In this document: piece by piece, positions 36,368 to 44,893 of the stretch
Position numbering within the stretch: position 1 is the stretch's first letter
Layout of the letters: every line of letters starts with the position of its first letter
Assembly: GCA_016201865.1 (NCBI GenBank)
Contig: JACQCA010000038.1
Location: 1-47,554, forward strand
Direction: 5' to 3'
Source: Nitrospirota bacterium
GTDB taxonomy: Bacteria; Nitrospirota; Nitrospiria; JACQBZ01
DNA length: 47,554 nt
Notes under the pieces: generated by a model
The model's database searches: none
Told to the model about the DNA's origin: nothing
What the model saw: only the letters and a program-made list of their open reading frames with translations
Position numbers and translations under genes: made by a program

Positions 36368-37348
36368 ATGATTATTACGCGCAGCCCGCTACGCATCACG
36401 CTCGGGGGCGGAGGCACGGACCTCCCGTCTTACTACCGCAAGCATGGCGGCTCTTTGATTACCGCGGCCATTGACAAGTATGTGTATGTCACGGTGATGC
36501 GGCCGTTCACGGAAGGGATCTACCTCAAGTATTCGAAGCTCGAGCAAGTCGAGACGGCCGACGACGTCCAGCACCCGATCATTCGCGAAGCGATTCGGAT
36601 GCTCGACTTCAGAACGCCGCAGCTGGAAATCACCTCCCTGGCCGACATTCCGGCCGGTACAGGCCTCGGATCGTCCGGCAGTTTCTCGACGGCCTTACTG
36701 AAGGCGCTGCACGTGCATCGCCGCCGGATGCTTCATGCCAGCGAACTGGCGGAGCTGGCGTGTGAGATCGAGATTGGCCGGCTGGGCGAACCCGTCGGCA
36801 AACAGGATCAGTACGCCGCTGCCTACGGCGGCGTGACCTGCTTCACCTTTAATCCTGATGACACCGTGAAGGTGTGTCCGCTGAACACGAAAATGCCTAC
36901 CCTGTTCGAACTCGAAGACAACCTGCTGCTTTTTTTTACCGGCTTCTCGCGGAACGCCAGTTCGATTCTCCAGGACCAGAAACACCGCACGGAGCGGTCT
37001 GACAGCGCGATGCTCGAGAACCTCCACTACGTCAAGGCACTTGGCCTGCGCTGCCTGGAGGCGATCGAGAGCGGCAAGCTGACGCTGTTCGGCGAGCTGA
37101 TGCACGAACACTGGGAGCGCAAGAAGCGCCGCTTCAGCGGCATGAGCAACCCTGACATTGACGCGTGGTACGAACTCGCTCGGAACAACGGCGCGATTGG
37201 CGGGAAGCTCGTGGGAGCCGGCGGCGGCGGCTTCCTGCTGTTTTACACGGAGGAACATCGCCGGTTGCGGGCGGCAATGGCCAAGGCCGGTCTCCAGGAA
37301 ATGCGCTTTAAGTTCGACTTTGAGGGCACGAAGGTGCTGTTCGGATGA
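36368..37348 (+). CDS. hddA: D-glycero-alpha-D-manno-heptose 7-phosphate kinase (HddA)
   Basis: 326 residues, GHMP kinase. The start MIITRSPLRITLGGGGTDLPSYY is the HddA/DmhA signature. The ATP motif PAGTGLGSSGSFSTALLKAL lies near residue 95, and GEPVGKQDQYAAAYGG and the C-terminal GKLVGAGGGGFLLFY complete the family pattern. It phosphorylates heptose 7-phosphate at C1 to the alpha-1,7-bisphosphate, the branch that leads to GDP-heptose. Its stop overlaps hddC by four bases, and it begins a five-gene overlapping block. Confidence 0.92.
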   Translation: MIITRSPLRITLGGGGTDLPSYYRKHGGSLITAAIDKYVYVTVMRPFTEGIYLKYSKLEQVETADDVQHPIIREAIRMLDFRTPQLEITSLADIPAGTGLGSSGSFSTALLKALHVHRRRMLHASELAELACEIEIGRLGEPVGKQDQYAAAYGGVTCFTFNPDDTVKVCPLNTKMPTLFELEDNLLLFFTGFSRNASSILQDQKHRTERSDSAMLENLHYVKALGLRCLEAIESGKLTLFGELMHEHWERKKRRFSGMSNPDIDAWYELARNNGAIGGKLVGAGGGGFLLFYTEEHRRLRAAMAKAGLQEMRFKFDFEGTKVLFG

Positions 37349-38055
37349 GTCTTCCAGTCGTCATTCTGGCCGGCGGCCTGGCGAGGCGGCTTCGGCCGAT
37401 GACGGAACGTCTGCCGAAGTCGCTCGCGGACGTCGCGGGTCAGCCGTTCGCTATACACCAGATCGAGTTGCTGCGCCGCCACGGGCTCACCGACATAACC
37501 TTCCTCGTCAGTCACTTGGGTGAGATGATCAGCGCCACGCTTGGCGACGGCGCGCGATGGGGTGTGCGGCTGCGCTACATCTTCGACGGTCACAAGCAAC
37601 TTGGTACGGGCGGCGCCATCAGCAGGGCGCTGCCGGAGTTGGACGATCCATTCTTTGTGATGTACGGCGACGCGTACTTAGAGTGTGACTATGGCGCGAT
37701 CGCACACGCCTTCCTCGCGAGCGGAAAGCGCGGCCTTGTGACGGTCTACCGCAATGAGGACCGGTTCGACCGGAGTAACATTCTGTTTGCCGACGGGCGG
37801 ATCGTTCGCTACGACAAACAGCACCGCACGCGCGAGATGCGCCACATCGACTACGGCCTGGCGGCTTTCCGGAAGTCCGCGTTTCGGGGACGAACTGAAG
37901 GCGAAGTGTTCGATCTCGCTGCGGTGTACGAGGATCTGCTCGCGCACGACGACTGCGTCGGATACGAAGTGCCAAATCGGCTTTACGAGATTGGTTCGGC
38001 GGAGGGACTCGAAGACCTGCGTGCCTACCTCGCTGCGAAAGGCACATCCGCATGA
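37345..38055 (+). CDS. hddC: Heptose 1-phosphate guanylyltransferase (HddC)
   Basis: 236 residues, nucleotidyltransferase fold. The signature VVILAGGLARRLRPMTERLPKSL is at residues 5-27, and the metal-binding Asp is in FFVMYGDAYLECD. Similar sequence types include glucose-1-phosphate and mannose-1-phosphate nucleotidyltransferases, so the heptose assignment rests on neighbours hddA, gmhA and gmhB. It would couple heptose 1-phosphate and GTP to GDP-D-glycero-alpha-D-manno-heptose. It overlaps both neighbours by four bases. Confidence 0.88.
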   Translation: MSLPVVILAGGLARRLRPMTERLPKSLADVAGQPFAIHQIELLRRHGLTDITFLVSHLGEMISATLGDGARWGVRLRYIFDGHKQLGTGGAISRALPELDDPFFVMYGDAYLECDYGAIAHAFLASGKRGLVTVYRNEDRFDRSNILFADGRIVRYDKQHRTREMRHIDYGLAAFRKSAFRGRTEGEVFDLAAVYEDLLAHDDCVGYEVPNRLYEIGSAEGLEDLRAYLAAKGTSA

Positions 38056-38687
38056 CGAGCTACGCTAAACAGTATCTTGAAGAAACGGCCCGGGTGGTTG
38101 CCCGCCTCGACGCAGCCGCAATCGAGAAGATGGCGACTCTGCTCGCGGACCTCCGTGCGCGCGGCGGCCGGCTGTTCTTCCTTGGCGTGGGCGGCAGCGC
38201 CGCGAACTGCTCGCACGCCGTGAACGATTTCAGGAAGATTGCCGGGATTGAGGCTTATACGCCCGTCGATAACGTGTCGGAGCTAACGGCCCGCACGAAC
38301 GACGAGGGATGGGAGCGAACGTTTTCTGCGTGGCTTGAGGGCAGCCGGCTACAGGCGAAGGACATGCTCTTCGTGTTCTCGGTCGGCGGCGGCAGCCTCG
38401 AGCACAACATTAGCCCGAACCTTGTGCGTGCGTTGCAGTACGCCCGGCAGGTGGGGGCGCAAGTCGTCGGGGTCGTAGGCCGCGACGGCGGATACACCGC
38501 GCAGGTTGCCGATGCGTGCGTGATCGTGCCGACGGTCAACCCGGTCAACATTACGCCGCACTCGGAGGCGTTCCAGGCCGTCGTGTGGCACCTGCTCGTC
38601 TCGCATCCGGCGCTCAAGGCCGCTCAGACCAAATGGGAATCGACGGGAAAAGCCGCCGCGCCGTCTTCCTCGATCGTGACGGAGTGA
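38052..38687 (+). CDS. gmhA: Sedoheptulose 7-phosphate isomerase (GmhA)
   Basis: 211 residues with a SIS domain. FFLGVGGSAANCSHAVNDFRKIAG is the GmhA-type phosphosugar-binding motif, and FVFSVGGGSLEHNISPNLV is the second. It converts sedoheptulose 7-phosphate to D-glycero-D-manno-heptose 7-phosphate, the entry to the pathway. It resembles the GmhA-like forms of GDP-heptose clusters, which often have NDFRK where the ADP-heptose type has AAE. The gene overlaps hddC by four bases and gmhB by about 55 bases. Confidence 0.9.
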   Translation: MTSYAKQYLEETARVVARLDAAAIEKMATLLADLRARGGRLFFLGVGGSAANCSHAVNDFRKIAGIEAYTPVDNVSELTARTNDEGWERTFSAWLEGSRLQAKDMLFVFSVGGGSLEHNISPNLVRALQYARQVGAQVVGVVGRDGGYTAQVADACVIVPTVNPVNITPHSEAFQAVVWHLLVSHPALKAAQTKWESTGKAAAPSSSIVTE

Positions 38688-39202
38688 TCAACCGGGCCGT
38701 CGTTCGGGACGGCAAACCCTATCCACCGGCTCGCGTTGAGGAACTCGACGTGCTGCCGGGTGTGGCGGTGGCGTTAGAGCGCCTGAAAGCCGCCGGGTAC
38801 CTGCTGATCGTCGTGACCAACCAGCCCGACGTCGCGCGAGGCACGCAGTCGCGGACCGTCGTGGAGGCGATTCACACCCGGCTGGCATCCTTGCTACCGA
38901 TCGACGAATTCCGCGTGTGCTATCATGACGACGGTGACGCGTGCGTGTGCCGAAAGCCGAAGCCGGGATTGATTCTCGACTCGGCGCGCGCTCATGGTGT
39001 GGACCTCCACGCGAGTGTCATGGTGGGTGACCGCTGGCGCGACGTCGAGGCGGGAGAACAGGCGGGCTGCGCGACGGTGTTTCTCGATCACGGATACGCG
39101 GAACGGAAGCCGCGGAAACCAGATGCCGTGTTCGGGTCGCTGCCGGAGGCGGCCGAATGGATTCTCGCTCGTCCATCAGGGGCAACCCATGAAGTCTGTT
39201 GA
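38633..39202 (+). CDS. gmhB: Heptose 1,7-bisphosphate phosphatase (GmhB)
   Basis: 189 residues from ATG 38633; a longer open frame exists upstream but is shadow of gmhA, and ATG 38633 starts just before the HAD core. HAD motif I is AVFLDRDGVINR, motif II is VVTNQPDVARG, and the zinc-loop pattern CYHDDGDACVCRKPKPG and motif IV MVGDRWRDVEAG match GmhB. It removes the C7 phosphate so HddC can act. The 55-base overlap with gmhA is unusually long, and the stop overlaps transaldolase by 14 bases, suggesting tight coupling. Confidence 0.88.
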   Translation: MGIDGKSRRAVFLDRDGVINRAVVRDGKPYPPARVEELDVLPGVAVALERLKAAGYLLIVVTNQPDVARGTQSRTVVEAIHTRLASLLPIDEFRVCYHDDGDACVCRKPKPGLILDSARAHGVDLHASVMVGDRWRDVEAGEQAGCATVFLDHGYAERKPRKPDAVFGSLPEAAEWILARPSGATHEVC

Positions 39203-39905
39203 CCAGCTCTCGGTGAAGATTTTCGCGGATGGAGCAGACCTGCCTGGCATGGTCGAAATGTACGGCAAGCCGTACATCAAGGGGTTCACGACGAACCCGA
39301 CACTGATGCGGAAGGCGGGGATCAGCGACTATTCGGCGTTCGCCAGACAGGTCCTGCAGGCGATTCCGGACAGGCCGATTTCTTTCGAGGTGTTCTCGGA
39401 CGAGTTCGGAGAGATGGAGCGCCAGGCGCGAGCGATCGCGAGCTGGGGCCAGAATGTGTACGTGAAGATCCCGGTGACGAACACGCGCCGCGAGTCGGCG
39501 TGCGATCTCGTCCGTCGGCTAGCCCACTCGGGTGTGAAGCTGAATATCACCGCGCTGCTGTCGCTCGGCCAGGTGCGTGACGTGGCGGAGGCGGTGGCTG
39601 GCGGCGCGCCCGCGTGCGTGTCGGTCTTTGCCGGCCGCGTGGCAGACACTGGGTACGATCCAGTCCCGCTGATGGCCGCAGCTGTCGAGATACTGCGGTC
39701 CGCGCCAGACGCAGAACTGATCTGGGCCAGCCCGCGTGAGCTCCTCAACATCTTTCAAGCCGACGCCATCGGCTGTCACATCATCACCGTGACGAACGAC
39801 ATTTTGAAGAAGCTGTCTCTGATCGGCCGGTCCTTGGACGAATATTCGCTCGATACGGTGAAGATGTTCTACAACGACGCGGCGCAGGCAGGCTTCACGC
39901 TTTAG
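39189..39905 (+). CDS. Transaldolase family protein
   Basis: 238 residues from ATG 39189; an open frame begins earlier but only as shadow of gmhB. It resembles small (TalC/FSA-like) transaldolases: IKGFTTNPTLMRKAGISDY near residue 31, Schiff-base Lys93 in VYVKIPVTNT, and VSVFAGRVADTGYDP. In the pentose phosphate pathway transaldolase moves a dihydroxyacetone unit and can make sedoheptulose 7-phosphate from fructose 6-phosphate and erythrose 4-phosphate. That is exactly the substrate of the adjacent gmhA, so it may feed the heptose pathway. FSA-type activity is an alternative. Confidence 0.88.
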   Translation: MKSVDQLSVKIFADGADLPGMVEMYGKPYIKGFTTNPTLMRKAGISDYSAFARQVLQAIPDRPISFEVFSDEFGEMERQARAIASWGQNVYVKIPVTNTRRESACDLVRRLAHSGVKLNITALLSLGQVRDVAEAVAGGAPACVSVFAGRVADTGYDPVPLMAAAVEILRSAPDAELIWASPRELLNIFQADAIGCHIITVTNDILKKLSLIGRSLDEYSLDTVKMFYNDAAQAGFTL

Positions 39906-40009
39906 CGTTTCGCCACGACTAGGCTCACGCGGGCTAATTCGGACAAGAGTGCCCCTTCATGTACATTTCACAGACATGCAAACAATCGAAGACGGGCATC
40001 TGGTCGTCT

Positions 40010-40027
40010 CCCGCATCCTGATGCGGG
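40010..40027. repeat. Perfect 8-bp hairpin upstream of the GT2 gene
   Basis: CCCGCATC (40010-40017) and GATGCGGG (40020-40027) flank a two-base CT. It lies in the 158-base gap between transaldolase and the GT2 gene, 36 bases before the GTG start. No T-run follows. It could be a weak terminator, a remnant or chance. Confidence 0.35.
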
Positions 40028-40063
40028 AACTGAGCAGCCGATGCAGGCTGGAGATGGGCAATA

Positions 40064-41113
40064 GTGTCTGACTTCCCACGTGAGGCTGTGCCGTCGGTGA
40101 CCGTGATCATCCCCACCCGCAACGAGGGGCGGTTCATCGCAGACTGCCTGGACTCGGTATTGACGGGTGAATATCCGGTCGATCGTCTCGAAATTCTAGT
40201 GATTGACGCGCTCAGTACCGACGAGACGCGCGATGTGATCAACACCCGGAAGGCGAGGGGTGTTCCGATCAGAATCCTCGACGATACCGACGGGAACCTA
40301 CCGAGGGCGCTAAACCTGGCGATCCGGGAGTCGCGGGGTGAAATCCTGATTCGCCTGGACGCGCATAACACGTATGCCAAAGACTATCTCCGTAGATGCG
40401 TGGGGCGTCTGGTCGCAGGCGAAGCGGAGATAGTCGGCGGAGTGTGGCACGCGGTGCCTCGCACGCCAGGCGCGTGGGGGCGGGCAGTTACGGCCGCGCT
40501 CAGCGAGCCCTTCGGTGTTGGCAATGCGCATTACCGAACCCGTAGGCTGACTCAGCCCACACTGGTCGACACGGTTCCGTACTTTGCCTGCCAGCGAGCA
40601 CTGTTTGATCGGTTCGGGTTTTTTGACGACAGCATTCCGGGAAGTGAGGACATGGTGTACAACTCTCACCTTCGAGAGTCGGGAGGTCGGATTCTTCTGG
40701 ATCCGGCCATCGAGAGTTGGTATCAGGCACGCACGGAGTTCGGGTCATTCGTCAAACACAACCTGCGCAATGGGTATTGGGCAATGCTTCCGCTGCACTG
40801 GGGTGTGCGTTTCCGAGCTCGACATTTCGCTCCGCTCGTGTTCGTCTCGGCGATGGCTGTGCTCGGGGTTATGTGGTTGTTGCAGCAGCGATTCGGGTGG
40901 CTCTTCGTCGTTGCGCTCGTCACGTACGTTCTGGTGGCGGCTGGAGTGGCGTTGCGGGCCGCCGTTCGTGAACGCGCGCCGATGCAGTTTGCGCTGATGC
41001 CGGTGGTCTTCTCTGTGCTGCACGTGTCGTATGGGATCGGAAGCGTGGCAGGTATCTGTGTTCTCATCTGGCGAATGTTCGGAACTGCCGTGCTGACGAG
41101 TCGGAAGTCGTGA
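40064..41113 (+). CDS. Glycosyltransferase family 2 with C-terminal membrane helices
   Basis: 349 residues from a GTG start. GT2 (GT-A) fold: VTVIIPTRNEGRFIADCLDSVL, then ILVIDALSTDETRDVI, and a DXD-like ILIRLDAHNTY. PGSEDMVYNSHLRESGG gives the catalytic-base region. After about residue 245 come three to four hydrophobic helices. The layout resembles ExoA-type enzymes that extend undecaprenyl-linked oligosaccharides at the inner membrane. Its stop overlaps a GTG that begins the next, broken gene. Confidence 0.85.
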   Translation: MSDFPREAVPSVTVIIPTRNEGRFIADCLDSVLTGEYPVDRLEILVIDALSTDETRDVINTRKARGVPIRILDDTDGNLPRALNLAIRESRGEILIRLDAHNTYAKDYLRRCVGRLVAGEAEIVGGVWHAVPRTPGAWGRAVTAALSEPFGVGNAHYRTRRLTQPTLVDTVPYFACQRALFDRFGFFDDSIPGSEDMVYNSHLRESGGRILLDPAIESWYQARTEFGSFVKHNLRNGYWAMLPLHWGVRFRARHFAPLVFVSAMAVLGVMWLLQQRFGWLFVVALVTYVLVAAGVALRAAVRERAPMQFALMPVVFSVLHVSYGIGSVAGICVLIWRMFGTAVLTSRKS

Positions 41114-41430
41114 GCGCGATGGCGACGGAATTCAGCGCCGACGAAGGGTCAGCAGAGAACGGTCGTGACCCGCGGGGAGGAGACCTCTGGCTGGTCTTGG
41201 TGTCACTCGTACGGTGGCCGCGGGCCATCGCGATCGCCGGTATAGTGGCGGCGTGTTCCAAACATGATCAGCTACGCTTGGTGAGCATTCCGAGTCGGCC
41301 GGAAGCTGCCAACGGAAGCGGACGTGATAATCGGAGTTTCGGTGCACCCGTTGGCTGCGCTGTCCGCGTATTTCCTGTCTCGTCATTTAAGATCAGCCTG
41401 GAAAGCAGAACATATCTTGGACAAGAATAA
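41110..41430 (+). pseudogene. Truncated Wzz-like N-terminal remnant
   Basis: A GTG at 41110 overlaps the GT2 stop and opens a 106-residue frame. Residues about 24-48 (GGDLWLVLVSLVRWPRAIAIAGIVAAC) look like the entry helix and first membrane segment of a Wzz/chain-length protein, but instead of continuing with a periplasmic domain the frame becomes featureless after about 41257. It is probably the 5' end of a gene cut by recombination. It might be expressed as a short peptide, but I see no support for function. Confidence 0.4.
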
Positions 41431-41457
41431 CATTGACGCAGCCCGGAATTACTTTAA

Positions 41458-41652
41458 GAAGGTGGAGATAATGAATTTTTCCACCTTGCCACGATTGCGG
41501 CTGTCCCATTTCACAACCTGCCAGTATTTGAGCCCATTCGACAAGGTTTGGAAACCATAGACCGAGTTTTGTTAAAACTTCCTTTTCTAAAATGGCAAGC
41601 GTGGATGGCTGTATTTGTCCTGTCCCAACCGAAGAAGACAGTTGCCCGTTAG
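41458..41652 (+). pseudogene. C-terminal fragment of a SAM methyltransferase
   Basis: Between two genes, a frame without start codon reads EGGDNEFFHLATIAAVPFHN, then LPVFEPIRQGLETIDRVLLK and LPFLKWQAWMAVFVLSQPKK, ending TVAR at a TAG (41650-41652). This resembles the end of class I methyltransferases found in glycan loci, where a helix plus RWQAW-VFVLSQP precedes the stop. The first 200 or so residues are missing, so it is a remnant. It begins directly after an in-frame TAA at 41455. Confidence 0.45.
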
Positions 41653-41666
41653 AGGAGCGGTCTGGC

Positions 41667-42335
41667 ATGCTGAAACGTATCTTCGATTTCCTGGGATCAT
41701 TCACTGGGCTGTTAGTGCTTTCTCCGATGTTTCTGTTCCTCGCTCTCATGGTCAAGCTTGAAGATGGAGGGCCAGTTTATTACAGAGGTGTTCGTGTGGG
41801 CCGGTATGGCCGACCTTTCCGAATCTTCAAGTTCCGAACGATGGTTGTAGACGCGGAAAAGCTGGGCGCCTCCTCCACACCGGGGGATGACCAACGGATT
41901 ACGAGAATGGGGAAGTTCTTGAGGCGGTACAAACTGGATGAATTGCCACAACTGATCAACGTGCTCAAGGGGGAGATGAGCTTTGTCGGCCCGCGGCCTC
42001 AGGTTTCCTGGGCTGTCAAGCTCTACAACGACGAAGAGAAAGCCCTCCTGACGGTGCGCCCGGGGATCACCGACTATGCGTCCATCAGGTTCAGTAATGA
42101 GGCTGATATCCTGTGGGGGAGCGCTGACCCCGATCGAGAATATCTGATCAAGATCGCGCCGGAGAAGGTCAGGCTGGGTCTGGAGTATGTCAGAAACCAC
42201 TCGCTGTGGGTGGATTTGAAGATCATCCTGGCTACTCTCTGGAGCTTGGTAGGAGGCGATCCCGCCAGAATTCTTGGGGCTCCAGAACGTTCGAGTGGCT
42301 CAGTCGATAACTCTCATCATCACGAGGGGGCATAA
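41667..42335 (+). CDS. Undecaprenyl-phosphate sugar phosphotransferase (PglC type)
   Basis: 222 residues from ATG 41667, nine bases after AGAGGAG; an in-frame ATG at 41592 lies in the remnant and is rejected. A single N-terminal re-entrant helix (RIFDFLGSFTGLLVLSPMF) is followed by the small monotopic phosphoglycosyl transferase domain: FRIFKFRTMVVDAEKLG, catalytic Asp91-Glu92 in YKLDELPQ, and KGEMSFVGPRP. It transfers a sugar 1-phosphate to undecaprenyl phosphate, starting the repeat unit. The only intact initiating enzyme in the window; substrate could be a UDP-HexNAc derivative. Confidence 0.93.
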   Translation: MLKRIFDFLGSFTGLLVLSPMFLFLALMVKLEDGGPVYYRGVRVGRYGRPFRIFKFRTMVVDAEKLGASSTPGDDQRITRMGKFLRRYKLDELPQLINVLKGEMSFVGPRPQVSWAVKLYNDEEKALLTVRPGITDYASIRFSNEADILWGSADPDREYLIKIAPEKVRLGLEYVRNHSLWVDLKIILATLWSLVGGDPARILGAPERSSGSVDNSHHHEGA

Positions 42336-42339
42336 GATC

Positions 42340-43074
42340 ATGAAACCCTTGCGGACCGGAATCGAGCAGCAAGTGGGCAAGAACATCGATCGCATCTTCA
42401 CTGATTGTTCTGATCCCGTTGAAATCAAGCTGGAGAATTTTCCAAAGTACGTGCGGCGGCAGCACCTGAAGCGCTTTCTCGCGCTCTACGAGATCTTCAA
42501 GCTCATTCTGCCTGTAAAAGGGTCCATCGTTGAGTGCGGTGTGTACCGTGGGTTTGGCTTGATGTCGTGGGCAAAGCTTAGCACCATACTGGAACCCGAA
42601 AATCTAACAAGACGTATCTACGGGTTCGATACCTTCGAGGGTTTTCCTTCTGCTCATGCCAAAGATCAGAGTGAGTATAAGAAAACGGAAGAGGGTGAAC
42701 TGGCATCCAGTTGTTATGATGAGTTGCTACAGCTAATTAAAGAATATGACTCCGACAGATTCCTCGGCCATATCGGAAAGGCAGAATTGATCCGGGGGGA
42801 TATGGTTAAGACAATTCCAGAGTTTATCGAAAAGCGCCAACACTTAGTGGTTAGTTTGCTCTTTTTAGATTGTGATTTGTATGAACCTACGAAAGCAGCT
42901 ATAGAGTACTTCCTTCCGAGAATGCCCAAAGGAGCGGTCATTGCCTTTGACGAGTTGGATAATCCAATTTGGCCTGGCGAAACTTCAGCTCTCCTTGATA
43001 CGGTGGGCGTTGGTAGGCTCAAGCTCCGAAGAATTGAGTGGGATCCGTATATATGTTACGCGGTTCTGGAATAA
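42340..43074 (+). CDS. TylF/MycF-type O-methyltransferase
   Basis: 244 residues from ATG 42340, chosen because GAGGGGG lies nine bases upstream; the frame opens earlier at 42274. The macrocin O-methyltransferase family motif is GSIVECGVYRGFGLMSWAKL, followed by YGFDTFEGFP. SLLFLDCDLYEPTKAAIEYFLPRMPKGAVIAFDEL carries the metal-binding acidic residues. Members methylate sugar hydroxyls in antibiotics and glycans. It would decorate a sugar of the polymer. The end lies 14 bases before the next ATG. Confidence 0.85.
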   Translation: MKPLRTGIEQQVGKNIDRIFTDCSDPVEIKLENFPKYVRRQHLKRFLALYEIFKLILPVKGSIVECGVYRGFGLMSWAKLSTILEPENLTRRIYGFDTFEGFPSAHAKDQSEYKKTEEGELASSCYDELLQLIKEYDSDRFLGHIGKAELIRGDMVKTIPEFIEKRQHLVVSLLFLDCDLYEPTKAAIEYFLPRMPKGAVIAFDELDNPIWPGETSALLDTVGVGRLKLRRIEWDPYICYAVLE

Positions 43075-43088
43075 AGAGGTTAAGGGGG

Positions 43089-43934
43089 ATGGGCGCGAGA
43101 AAAACAGGCATCGGTTCGGATATGCAGTGGAGTGAGGCTTTGGCCAAAAAAATTCGATGCCACGTCCTAAAAATGACACATCGGGCCAAAAGCGCTCATG
43201 TGGGCACCTCCCTTTCAATGGCCGACCTGCTGGCGGTGCTTTATGGTGGGGTGTTGCGTGTGGATCCCAGCAGCCCGGATTGGCCGGACCGAGATCGTTT
43301 CATTCTTAGCAAGGGGCATGGCTGTGCCAGCCTTTATGCCGTCCTTGCGGAGCGAGGTTTTTTCCCACTCGCCTGGTTGGATGATTTTTATCAGGACGGC
43401 TCGCACTTGGCTGGTCATGTCACGCATACGGGGGTCCCAGGGGTGGATGCCTCCACCGGTGCTTTGGGGCATGGTTTGTCTATTGGATGCGGTATGGCCC
43501 TGGCAGGCCAACGTGATTCGCAATCCTACAGAGTGTTCACCTTGTTGAGCGATGGGGAATGCGATGAGGGCTCAATCTGGGAGGCGGTCCTCTTTGCGCC
43601 TCATCACAGGCTGGATAATCTGGTGGCCATCGTGGATTACAACAAGATTCAGAGCCTCGGGACTGTCAAAGAAGTTCTCGACCTGGACCCTTTGGCAGTC
43701 AAATGGGAGTCTTTCGGCTGGGCCGTGCGGGAAATCGATGGGCACAATTTCGGGGAAATTGAGGATGCGCTGACAAACCTTCCTATCAGGACCGGGCAAC
43801 CGAGCTGCGTGATTGCCCATACCGTTAAGGGCAAAGGGGTGAGCGCCATGGAGAACAAACTCCTCTGGCACTATCGGTCTCCCGATGAAGAAGAGTTGCG
43901 TCAGGCGTTGGCAGAATTGGAATTATCGGAATGA
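43089..43934 (+). CDS. Transketolase N-terminal half (TPP-binding subunit)
   Basis: 281 residues from ATG 43089 with AAGAGG nine bases upstream; the frame opens earlier at 43038 inside the TylF gene. It covers the pyrophosphate-binding domain of transketolase: ILSKGHGCASLYAVLAERG, HVTHTGVPGVDASTGALGHGLSIGCGMALA and the TPP/Mg motif LLSDGECDEGSIWEAVLFA...IVDYN. Together with the next gene it makes one complete heteromeric transketolase, which moves two-carbon ketol units between sugars. Such split pairs occur in many genomes. In a glycan locus the likely uses are making sedoheptulose 7-phosphate or building a modified sugar. Confidence 0.93.
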   Translation: MGARKTGIGSDMQWSEALAKKIRCHVLKMTHRAKSAHVGTSLSMADLLAVLYGGVLRVDPSSPDWPDRDRFILSKGHGCASLYAVLAERGFFPLAWLDDFYQDGSHLAGHVTHTGVPGVDASTGALGHGLSIGCGMALAGQRDSQSYRVFTLLSDGECDEGSIWEAVLFAPHHRLDNLVAIVDYNKIQSLGTVKEVLDLDPLAVKWESFGWAVREIDGHNFGEIEDALTNLPIRTGQPSCVIAHTVKGKGVSAMENKLLWHYRSPDEEELRQALAELELSE

Positions 43935-44863
43935 GGACCGTATTCTTCCGGACATTGTTGGATTCCGCCGAGCGGAACGAGCGTATCAATCTAGTCGTCG
44001 GGGACCTCGGGTTCGGGGTGGTCGAGCCGTTTGCCGCAAAGTTCCCTAAGCGCTTTCTCAATGTAGGTGTGGCCGAACAGAATATGACCGGGATTGCCGC
44101 AGGGATGGCGCTAAGCGGTAAGATCGTATTCACCTATTCCATTGCAAACTTTCCGACCCTGCGGTGTTTGGAGCAGGTCCGGAACGATGTCTGCTACCAT
44201 AACGCCGATGTAAAAATCGTTGCGGTCGGCGGTGGTTTTGCCTATGGGTCGCTTGGAATGACCCATCATGCGACGGAGGATTTGGCCATCATGCGGGTCC
44301 TTCCGAGGATGGTTGTCGTGGCACCTGGGGATCCGATTGAGGCAGAGCACGCCACACGCGCGATCATCGGCCATCCCGGTCCATGTTACCTGAGGCTTGG
44401 TAGAGCAGGAGAGCGCGTCGTCCACCGGCCGGATGTTTCGTTTCAGATTGGCAAAGCGATTGTTACCCGCAATGGTAGCGACATCACATTGATCTCCACA
44501 GGTGGAATTTTGGAGACCACGCTTCGAGTGGCGGATCGATTGGCCGCGGATGGGATACAAACAAGGGTGTTGAGCATGCATACGATAAAGCCGCTGGATT
44601 CAGAAGCCGTGCTTGCGGCAGCACGAGAGACCCGGGCGATCGTCACCCTTGAAGAGCATAGTGTGCTCGGTGGGCTTGGAGGGGCAGTGGCTGAGATCCT
44701 GGCGGAATCCGGCATGTCGAATGTAACTTTTAAACGACTGGGGCTGCCTTCAGCCTTTGCTTCTTGTGTGGGCAGCCAGGAATATCTCAGAGCGGTCTAT
44801 GGGCTTTCGGAGGATGGGATTCTCAAATCGCTAAAACCGGTTCTGGATCTTGTCGGAAGTTAG
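43931..44863 (+). CDS. Transketolase C-terminal half
   Basis: 310 residues, overlapping the N-half by four bases. It holds the pyrimidine-binding domain, NLVVGDLGFGVVEPFAAKFP and NVGVAEQNMTGIAAGMALSG, with Glu49 as the TPP N1' activating residue. The C-terminal transketolase domain has DITLISTGGILETTLRVADRL and IVTLEEHSVLGGLGGAVAEI. Like many split forms it also resembles the matching part of DXP synthase, but the N-half lacks DXS features and has the transketolase pattern. The pair should form a heterotetramer in the cytoplasm. Confidence 0.93.
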   Translation: MRTVFFRTLLDSAERNERINLVVGDLGFGVVEPFAAKFPKRFLNVGVAEQNMTGIAAGMALSGKIVFTYSIANFPTLRCLEQVRNDVCYHNADVKIVAVGGGFAYGSLGMTHHATEDLAIMRVLPRMVVVAPGDPIEAEHATRAIIGHPGPCYLRLGRAGERVVHRPDVSFQIGKAIVTRNGSDITLISTGGILETTLRVADRLAADGIQTRVLSMHTIKPLDSEAVLAAARETRAIVTLEEHSVLGGLGGAVAEILAESGMSNVTFKRLGLPSAFASCVGSQEYLRAVYGLSEDGILKSLKPVLDLVGS

Positions 44864-44893
44864 TTTCGATAAGTCGATGGCGGGAGGAACGAC

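Noticed and set aside
39976-40071. 31-codon open frame before the GT2 gene
   Set aside because: Short, contains the hairpin at 40010, no ribosome site and no recognisable motif.
41324-41560. 78-residue open frame in the scar
   Set aside because: Composition is not protein-like, and a different frame here gives the methyltransferase tail.
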